DNA from: an uncultured Eubacteriales bacterium
GTDB taxonomy: Bacteria; Bacillota; Clostridia; Oscillospirales; CAG-272
DNA length: 30,167 nt
Direction of reading: 5' to 3'
Assembly (NCBI GenBank): GCA_900546635.1
Contig: URDS01000021.1
Coordinates: 1-30,167, forward strand
The position numbers were made by a program, and so were the translations under genes. Positions within the stretch are counted from its first letter, which is position 1. Every line of letters starts with the position of its first letter. Below are positions 25,609-30,167 of the stretch, one piece after another. Under the pieces are notes generated by a model. That model saw only the letters and a list, made by a program, of their open reading frames with translations. It made no database searches and was not told the origin of the DNA.

Positions 25609-26627
25609 CAGTCGTTATTTTTCTGTTCAAACAGGACGCTGATGATCCCGGAAGCAAATCCGGAAAAGACAAAGATGATCCAGCCCGGATGCCAGAGGTT
25701 AAAGACGAATCCCATCACGAGATACGCCGTTACCGTGACCATCCAGAGGATCGAATGGATGGCGTCGGCGGTTTTATTCTGCGTTCCCGGGGTTTTGTCT
25801 TCATATTTGGAAAGGCGAATCGAAAAATTGATAATCAGCCCTACGCAGACGGCCAGTATACCCATAAAAGCGGCGACAGGCCAGGCCGGTTCGCCGCCGG
25901 TCAGCGTTTCATTGTGCGCATAGGCGAGACAGCAAAGGAGAATGCCGAGCAGGATCCCGACAACGGCGCCGGAAAGAACGGCGGCAAATCGCCGGGTATC
26001 GGCCTGTTTTTCTTCTTTTGTATAAAGGAGAACAAAATTTTGGTTTTCGGGGCGTTCCATAAAGCTTGTGTGCGTGATGCCGCTGTAAATATAGAGCGCG
26101 ACGGCGGCGCTCAGCGAAAGGAAGAACGCGCAGAGTCCCGCGGGCTCGGCCTGCATATCTCCGGCGAGCAGAATCAGGGCGGAGACGCCGAGCAGGATCA
26201 GCGCGGTGGCAAGCGCGATACAAAAGGCGAATCGATGGATGAACGCCGTGATTTCCGCTTTGTCCCCGCGGCAGACCGGCGGCGGTTTCGGCGCGTTCTG
26301 CGTGTCGGAAGACTCCGTCGCCGGTAGGAAAGACTCGGACTTGCCGGCGGAACGGGCCGCGCCGTCTGCGGCGGATATACCGGACGTATCGGCCGTACCG
26401 GGTGAATCGGGCGCGGCGGCTTGCGCGCCGGTCTCGGCGCGGATCAGGTCATCCGCCGAACATCCGAAATAGTCGGCGATCGCGCGCAGATTTTCAATAT
26501 TCGGAGAGGAAATATCCGCTTCCCAGGTGTAGATGGTTTGACGGGAAACGCCGAGCGCCGCGCCGAACTCCTCCTGGGAAAGTCCGCGCTGTTTGCGCCG
26601 CGCCGTAAGATTGGTGCCAAAGCTCAT
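25608..26627 (-). CDS. XRE-family helix-turn-helix protein fused to multi-pass membrane domain
   Basis: 339-residue protein. Residues 1-62 are a Cro/CI-type HTH (FGTNLTARRKQRGLSQEEFGAALGVSRQTIYTWEADISSPNIENLRAIADYFGCSADDLI). Residues ~65-120 are a low-complexity linker. The rest holds about six hydrophobic helices, including FCIALATALILLGVSALILLAG, LCAFFLSLSAAVALYIYSGI, AAVLSGAVVGILLGILLCCLAYA, WPVAAFMGILAVCVGLIINFSI and two near the C-terminus. It is therefore probably a membrane-tethered regulator that binds DNA from the inner membrane face. The start at 26627 has AAGGGGG about 10 bases upstream. It appears monocistronic with its own terminator; no promoter was confidently identified. Targets and signal are unknown. 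Confidence 0.88.
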   Translation of the reverse strand: MSFGTNLTARRKQRGLSQEEFGAALGVSRQTIYTWEADISSPNIENLRAIADYFGCSADDLIRAETGAQAAAPDSPGTADTSGISAADGAARSAGKSESFLPATESSDTQNAPKPPPVCRGDKAEITAFIHRFAFCIALATALILLGVSALILLAGDMQAEPAGLCAFFLSLSAAVALYIYSGITHTSFMERPENQNFVLLYTKEEKQADTRRFAAVLSGAVVGILLGILLCCLAYAHNETLTGGEPAWPVAAFMGILAVCVGLIINFSIRLSKYEDKTPGTQNKTADAIHSILWMVTVTAYLVMGFVFNLWHPGWIIFVFSGFASGIISVLFEQKNND

Positions 26628-26982
26628 AAATCAGCCCCCTTGCTTTGTGGATGTATTTTCGTTGTGCGGCCGGAAAACATTTTTTCGGATTTTGCGCGCC
26701 TTTACGTTTTGGTACGCCGAGGCGTTTTCAAACAGAGAAAATGTTCAAACTAAAAATGATTGCGGCGGCGGCGCCTTATGCCGGTCGATTGCAGAGCTTT
26801 TCAAAAAAAGCCGGGCCGCCTTGGGAATTCCCGTGTTTATCATACACAATTCCGATGTAAAAGTCTACAAGGAAACGTTTAAAATGATGTAAAGAAGTCC
26901 TTACATCCGGGAAAAAACCGTCAAATGCGGTTTGCAGGCCGCTAAATGCAGGCATCGGTCTGCAATTGGTCTTTGGAATCTG
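26628..26982. other. Intergenic region between the XRE gene and the ackA terminator
   Basis: About 355 bases without a supported gene. It contains the inverted repeat GATGTAA (26886-26892) / TTACATC (26901-26907) and an AAACGTTT palindrome at 26873-26880. No consensus promoter for the XRE gene was found. Confidence 0.5.
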
Positions 26983-27020
26983 AAAAAAACATCCGCTGTA
27001 TGCGAATCCATACAGCGGAT
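26983..27020 (-). terminator. Rho-independent terminator of ackA
   Basis: Perfect 12-bp stem ATCCGCTGTATG (26991-27002) / CATACAGCGGAT (27009-27020), loop of 6. A7 (26983-26989) is read as U7 on the minus strand. It lies 38 bases after the ackA stop. Confidence 0.96.
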
Positions 27021-27058
27021 GAGAGATGGTTTCAAAGCCTTGCCTTTCGGACAACTTG

Positions 27059-28270
27059 TTACAGTGCGCGAACGATGCGCTCGGTATCCGAAGCGATAAC
27101 CAGTTCCTCGTTGGTGGGGATCATATAGACCTTTACGCGGGATTCCGGTTTGGTCAGGCGCGAAGTTTTCAGCGGGCGGGGGAGGTTTTTGTTCGTCTGC
27201 GTGTCGAAGTCGATCCCCAGCCAGCCGAGGTCGCAGCATACCCGCTCGCGGAGCAGAGCGTCGTTTTCGCCGATGCCCGCGGTGAAGACAACTGCGTCAA
27301 GGCCGCCCATGGCCGCCGCGTATGCGCCTATGTATTTTTTGATCTGATAGACCAGAATGTCGAGCGCGAGCCTCGCGTGGTCGTTGCCCTCACTTGCCGC
27401 GCCCGAAACGTCGCGGCAGTCGGAGGATACGCCGGACACGCCGAGAAATCCGCATTTTTTGTTCATAAATTCGTTCATTTCATCTGGGGTCATACCGGTT
27501 TTGTTCATGATATAGGGAACGATAGCGGGGTCGATGTCTCCGCAGCGGGTGCCCATTTCCACACCGGCAAGGGGGGTGAAGCCCATCGAGGTGTCCAGAA
27601 CGCGGCCGTCTTTCACAGCCGAGATCGAGGAACCGTTGCCGAGATGGCAGGTGACGATACGGGTTCCCTCGGCCTTGCCGCCGAGCAGTTTCACGCATTC
27701 GCCTGCCACGTAGCGGTGGGAGGTTCCGTGCGCGCCGTAGCGGCGGATCGCGTATTTTTCGTACATTTCGTACGGGATCGGATACATGTACACGTAGTCG
27801 GGCATGGAGGCGGTATGGAACGCGGTGTCAAATACTAAGACTTGGGGGGTATCGGGCATAGCGGCAAGGCAGCCCTGAATGCCCATGATGTGCGCGCCCG
27901 TGTGCAGGGGCGCAAGGTCGCGGCAGAGTTCAAGTTTTTGCAGTACTTCGTCGGTCAGCAAAACCGATTCGGAGAAGTACGCGCCGCCGTGTACGATCCG
28001 GTGGCCGACCGCTTCGATTTCATCCATGCTTTTGACGCTGCCGTATTCCGCGCCGGTGAGAATGTCAATGACGATTTTGGTTGCCGTTGTATGATCCGGC
28101 ATCGCGATGTCCTGCTCATACGAAACGCCGCTTTCCAGATTTTTGTGGCTGATGCGGCCGTCAATGCCGATTCGCTCGCAAAGTCCTTTTGCGCGCACGA
28201 TTCCGGCGTCGGTGTCAAACAGCTGATATTTCAGCGAACTGGATCCGGCGTTTACAACGAGTACGTTCAT
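27059..28270 (-). CDS. ackA: Acetate kinase
   Basis: Interconverts acetyl phosphate + ADP and acetate + ATP, the energy-yielding end of acetate fermentation. The 403-residue ASKHA-fold protein is of normal length. Visible motifs are NAGSSSLKYQLF (7-18), AVGHRIVHGG, VFDTAFHTASMP, YGAHGTSHRYV, THLGNGSS-type CHLGNGSSISAVKDG, DTSMGFTPLAGVEMGTRCGDIDP, AVVFTAGIGEND and C-terminal IPTNEELVIASDT. The ATG at 28270 has GGAGGT (28281-28286) upstream and a consensus promoter 40-70 bases away. It stands alone with its own terminator; the usual partner phosphotransacetylase is not in the window. Confidence 0.98.
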   Translation of the reverse strand: MNVLVVNAGSSSLKYQLFDTDAGIVRAKGLCERIGIDGRISHKNLESGVSYEQDIAMPDHTTATKIVIDILTGAEYGSVKSMDEIEAVGHRIVHGGAYFSESVLLTDEVLQKLELCRDLAPLHTGAHIMGIQGCLAAMPDTPQVLVFDTAFHTASMPDYVYMYPIPYEMYEKYAIRRYGAHGTSHRYVAGECVKLLGGKAEGTRIVTCHLGNGSSISAVKDGRVLDTSMGFTPLAGVEMGTRCGDIDPAIVPYIMNKTGMTPDEMNEFMNKKCGFLGVSGVSSDCRDVSGAASEGNDHARLALDILVYQIKKYIGAYAAAMGGLDAVVFTAGIGENDALLRERVCCDLGWLGIDFDTQTNKNLPRPLKTSRLTKPESRVKVYMIPTNEELVIASDTERIVRAL

Positions 28271-28308
28271 TTTCTGTATAACCTCCGAAAAAATAACTTA
28301 ACTTCTTA

Positions 28309-28337
28309 ATTATACACTGATTTTCTTCCAATTTCAA
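28309..28337 (-). promoter_or_regulatory. Sigma-A promoter of ackA
   Basis: Minus strand TTGAAA (28332-28337), 17 bases, TATAAT (28309-28314). This gives a leader of about 30 bases before the ATG at 28270. Confidence 0.88.
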
Positions 28338-28373
28338 TAAAAAACAGCAAATATTTGAATATCTGTTGCAGAC

Positions 28374-28399
28374 CGTCGGAAAACCTTGGTTTTCCGACG
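28374..28399. repeat. Palindromic interspersed repeat, copy 2
   Basis: CGTCGGAAAACC (28374-28385), TT, GGTTTTCCGACG (28388-28399): perfect 12-bp arms. The left 18 bases are the inverted copy of 23224-23241. It is located just upstream of the ackA promoter, outside any transcript predicted here. Confidence 0.75.
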
Positions 28400-28525
28400 A
28401 TGGGGGTGTGTTCGCTCGCGCTGTCGCGCCGCCATTGGCGGCACTCGCGTATTGGAGCCCCCCTTCGGGGGCGTGTTTACGCCCGTAAGGGGTCTATAAG
28501 GCCGCGCCGCAATACGCGCCCATCG
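28398..28525. repeat. Multi-stem structured intergenic element
   Basis: Nested complementary segments: CGATGGG (28398-28404) / CCCATCG (28519-28525); CGCGTATTG (28446-28454) / CAATACGCG (28510-28518); hairpin GCCGCC-ATT-GGCGGC (28428-28442); hairpin GCCCCC-CTTC-GGGGGC (28457-28472). The first two right arms are adjacent, giving a three-way-junction layout with copy 2 of the palindrome attached at the left. A MITE-like repeat or a structured RNA are both possible. No coding potential was recognised. Confidence 0.6.
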
Positions 28526-28612
28526 CAAAAAACGTTTTTCGGCAAAAAAGCGGGCATACGCCGTCTCTGTCCGATTCGGCAGCATACCGCGGACGCGAAA
28601 CCCTGAAAATAT

Positions 28613-28659
28613 AAATCCCCGCGAAAACCGGATTTTTCACTCGGTTTCCACGGGGATTT
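28613..28659 (-). terminator. Terminator hairpin of the MscS-type gene
   Basis: AAATCCCCG.G.AAACCG (28613-28630) pairs with CGGTTT.C.CGGGGATTT (28642-28659) across an 11-base loop, with one or two mismatches. The minus-strand tail ATATTTT is a modest U-tract. It lies 9 bases beyond the stop codon. Confidence 0.8.
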
Positions 28660-28667
28660 TCAGCGGA

Positions 28668-29489
28668 TTACTCGGCCGGGGTGTTGATATGTACGTCGAG
28701 TTGATTGAACGGAATTTCGATGCCGACTTTGTCAAACGCTTTTTTCATGCTTTCGTTCAAATCAAAGTAAACCGTCCAGTAATCGCTCGAATTACACCAG
28801 ACGCGCACGGCAAACGCAAGTGCGCTTGCGTCCTGACGCACCAGACGAATCAAGGGTGCCGGTTCTTCCAGTACAAGCGTGTTGGACGTGACAACGGCGC
28901 GCATGACGCGCAGGGCTTTGTCGATGTCGGTGGAATAAGCGGTGGTAAATTCCAAATCCACGCGGCGGAATTTCTCGGTGCTGTAATTGACGACAGTCGC
29001 GTTGGAAAGCGCACCGTTCGGAATGGTGATGCACTTGTTGTCCGGGGTCGTGATCGTCGTGTAAAAAATACCGATTTCCCGAACGGTGCCGCTGTCCGTG
29101 TGGTTGTCGATAAAGTCGCCGATTTTGAACGGCTTAAAGAAAAGGATCATCACGCCGCCGGCAAAGTTGGAGAGACTGCCCTGAAGCGCAAGACCGATTG
29201 CAAGTCCCGCAGAGCCGAGCACAGCGGAAAGTGCGGTCCCGTCGATGCCGAGAATGGTGGCCGCAATGATAACAGCCAGTATTTTTAAACCGATGCTGAT
29301 CGTCGAATTGAGAAAGCTCTTCACGCTGTCATCCAGTTTTGAATAACCGTGCGCACGATTGATTGCGCGGACGAGGACGCCGGAAAGCTTGAAGCTGATA
29401 ATGACAAACAGGATTGCGCAAATCGCGCCGAACAGAAGATTGATTCCGCTGGTGGCTAAAAATGTTTTGATTTCGTTTAAAAATTCCAT
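28668..29489 (-). CDS. Small-conductance mechanosensitive channel family protein (MscS-like)
   Basis: 273-residue channel that would open under membrane tension to release solutes during hypo-osmotic shock. Three membrane helices are visible: TM1 ~15-41 (INLLFGAICAILFVIISFKLSGVLV), TM2 ~61-82 and the pore-lining TM3 ~88-118, with the Gly/Ala pattern SAVLGSAGLAIGLALQGSLSNFAGG and the hinge. The cytoplasmic beta domain (FKPFKIGDFI, GTVREIGIFYTTITTPDNKCITIPNGALSNATVVNYS) and the alpha/beta vestibule domain follow. Length and layout match minimal MscS proteins. The ATG at 29489 has GGGGG about 8-10 bases upstream and a consensus promoter. It appears monocistronic. Confidence 0.95.
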   Translation of the reverse strand: MEFLNEIKTFLATSGINLLFGAICAILFVIISFKLSGVLVRAINRAHGYSKLDDSVKSFLNSTISIGLKILAVIIAATILGIDGTALSAVLGSAGLAIGLALQGSLSNFAGGVMILFFKPFKIGDFIDNHTDSGTVREIGIFYTTITTPDNKCITIPNGALSNATVVNYSTEKFRRVDLEFTTAYSTDIDKALRVMRAVVTSNTLVLEEPAPLIRLVRQDASALAFAVRVWCNSSDYWTVYFDLNESMKKAFDKVGIEIPFNQLDVHINTPAE

Positions 29490-29538
29490 ATTCTACTACC
29501 CCCGTGCCGTCAGAAACAGACAAAATTTTCATCAAATA

Positions 29539-29567
29539 ATTATATAGGAAACCGGGAGAAAAGTCAA
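29539..29567 (-). promoter_or_regulatory. Sigma-A promoter of the MscS-like gene
   Basis: Minus strand TTGACT (29562-29567), 17 bases, TATAAT (29539-29544), about 50 bases before the ATG at 29489. Confidence 0.88.
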
Positions 29568-29594
29568 CTGTCAGAAAAGATTTTAAAAATTTAC

Positions 29595-29623
29595 TTGACA
29601 GCCGGAATCGGTTATGCTATCAT
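29595..29623 (+). promoter_or_regulatory. Promoter of the tRNA-Gly / tRNA-Trp transcript
   Basis: TTGACA (29595-29600), 17 bases, TATCAT (29618-29623). The tRNA-Gly begins 17 bases after the -10. Confidence 0.9.
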
Positions 29624-29639
29624 AGTAAAGCGCAGATTT

Positions 29640-29713
29640 GCGGGTGTAGTTCAATGGTAGAATCCCAGCCTTCCAAGCTGGTCGTGCGGGTTCGATTCCC
29701 GTCACCCGCTCCA
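29640..29713 (+). tRNA. tRNA-Gly (anticodon TCC)
   Basis: 74-nt cloverleaf with encoded CCA: acceptor GCGGGTG (29640-29646) pairs with CACCCGC before discriminator T and CCA (29711-29713). The anticodon arm is CCAGC-CTTCCAA-GCTGG, and the T arm is GCGGG-TTCGATT-CCCGT. The 3' end from 29693 is duplicated downstream. Confidence 0.97.
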
Positions 29714-29715
29714 AT
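29693..29715 (+). repeat. Direct repeat at tRNA-Gly 3' end, first copy
   Basis: 23 bases covering the T-loop, acceptor 3' strand and CCA of tRNA-Gly plus two bases, identical to 29825-29847. Confidence 0.85.
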
Positions 29716-29750
29716 TGCGAAAAGAGCCGCTTAGATTTTTACCGTCCATG

Positions 29751-29833
29751 CGGGAATCGAAGGGCGGGGAGTGAATGACTGCCGATGGCAGTCAGAGCCC
29801 GCCGCAGCTCCGTTCGCAAACGGGCGATTCCCG
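29751..29833. repeat. Hairpin-rich spacer between tRNA-Gly and its 3'-end copy
   Basis: CGGGAATCG (29751-29759) pairs with CGATTCCCG (29825-29833). Inside are GGCGGG (29763-29768) / CCCGCC (29798-29803) and TGACTGCC-GAT-GGCAGTCA (29776-29794). It looks like a folded palindromic element inserted between the tRNA genes. No gene is present. Confidence 0.6.
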
Positions 29834-29847
29834 TCACCCGCTCCAAT
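29825..29847 (+). repeat. Direct repeat of tRNA-Gly 3' end, second copy
   Basis: Exact 23-base copy of 29693-29715, 132 bases downstream and not part of an intact tRNA. It resembles the second site left by tRNA-targeted insertion or by unequal duplication. Confidence 0.8.
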
Positions 29848-29874
29848 GGTTGCCGCGTCGCGGCAGCATAGAAT

Positions 29875-29950
29875 AGGGGTATAGCTCAGTTGGTAGAGCA
29901 GCGGTCTCCAAAACCGCGTGTCCAGAGTTCGAGCCTTTGTGCCCCTGCCA
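29875..29950 (+). tRNA. tRNA-Trp (anticodon CCA)
   Basis: 76-nt cloverleaf: acceptor AGGGGTA (29875-29881) / TGCCCCT with one T-G pair, discriminator G and encoded CCA (29948-29950). D arm is GCTC..GAGC, anticodon arm GCGGT-CTCCAAA-ACCGC with anticodon CCA, and T arm CAGAG-TTCGAGC-CTTTG. It probably shares a transcript with tRNA-Gly. Confidence 0.97.
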
Positions 29951-29953
29951 AAT

Positions 29954-30000
29954 AAAAAAGTCCGTAAAACCTTTATTTTAAAGGGATTTCGGACTTTTTT
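29954..30000 (+). terminator. Terminator after the tRNA genes
   Basis: AAAAAAGTCCG (29954-29964) pairs with CGGACTTTTTT (29990-30000), with an inner CCTTTA/TAAAGG stem. T6 ends the stem. Flanking A- and T-runs would let it work in both directions. Confidence 0.92.
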
Positions 30001-30063
30001 ATTTTATATTTTCATATAAAGTGTAGTCAAAACTCAGTCAAAAAGGGTCAAAACACAGACGCA

Positions 30064-30086
30064 AAAGGCAGGCGTTCGCCTGCTTT
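30064..30086. terminator. Small hairpin with flanking A/T, possible weak terminator
   Basis: GCAGGCG-TT-CGCCTGC (30068-30083) with AAAA before (30063-30066) and TTT after. It may belong to a gene beyond the window edge; the tails are short. Confidence 0.35.
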
Positions 30087-30124
30087 CAGCTTATCGATCA
30101 AGATAAGAATTACAAATACAATAC

Positions 30125-30157
30125 GTTTACAAGGCGGACAAGCGCCGCCTTGTAAAC
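30125..30157. repeat. Perfect 13-bp inverted repeat at the window end
   Basis: GTTTACAAGGCGG (30125-30137), loop of 7, CCGCCTTGTAAAC (30145-30157). There is no T-run on either side. It could be a terminator remnant, an operator or the end of a repeat that continues outside the window. Confidence 0.5.
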
Positions 30158-30167
30158 ACCTTGCGGG

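Noticed and set aside
28334..28585. 83-residue minus-strand frame upstream of ackA
   Set aside because: It coincides with the palindromic and multi-stem repeats and has no ribosome site; its apparent sequence is the translation of hairpins.
1..30167. CRISPR array, prophage, transposase or toxin-antitoxin module
   Set aside because: No regularly spaced repeats, integrase, transposase or cognate small gene pairs were seen on either strand.

Overview
The window looks like a chromosomal segment of a GC-rich, low-GC-lineage (Firmicutes/Clostridia) anaerobe, probably an uncultured gut Oscillospiraceae-type bacterium. This is inferred from the gene families: a Rex redox repressor, a DnaD/DnaC-type primosome pair, an ECF folate transporter behind a tetrahydrofolate riboswitch, a BcrAD/HgdC-type dehydratase activator, SLH surface anchoring, PadR-DUF1700-DUF4097, and strong AGGAGG ribosome sites. 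The species is not identifiable from sequence alone.

Layout. 1-12781 is transcribed rightward: the tsaD 3' end; a cluster of DnaA-box-like 9-mers; rex; a DnaD-like gene overlapping a DnaC-like helicase loader; glutamine-dependent nadE; a THF riboswitch controlling folT-folC; and a two-gene, 4-base-overlapping version of the large BcrAD-type ATPase / 2-hydroxyacyl-CoA dehydratase-like protein. A bidirectional terminator at 12795-12821 separates this block from a leftward four-gene carbohydrate operon (22212 down to 12849): GH3 beta-glucosidase family, a six-hairpin-like protein of unknown family, a lipoprotein sugar-binding protein, and a very large SLH-anchored GH43 protein. A divergent AraC-type regulator (22356-23195) shares an overlapping promoter with this operon.

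The remainder is mostly leftward: a PadR-DUF1700-DUF4097 envelope-type operon whose promoter carries a large palindrome, an XRE regulator fused to membrane helices, ackA with a clear promoter and terminator, and an MscS-type channel. It ends with rightward tRNA-Gly and tRNA-Trp genes. Intergenic regions between 23.2 and 30.1 kb hold several palindromic or structured repeats, including a duplicated tRNA-Gly 3' end.

Functional picture. The sugar locus reads as outside-to-inside: GH43-SLH cuts at the cell surface, the lipoprotein captures oligosaccharide, and GH3 plus the six-hairpin protein act in the cytoplasm. No ABC permease is present in the window. folT and folC form a folate uptake and retention unit under direct folate control. 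Nothing seen here is a clearly new defence or mobile system. The most unusual items are the folT leader, the split activator/dehydratase pair, the multi-domain GH43-SLH protein, the DnaA-box-like cluster and the structured repeats.
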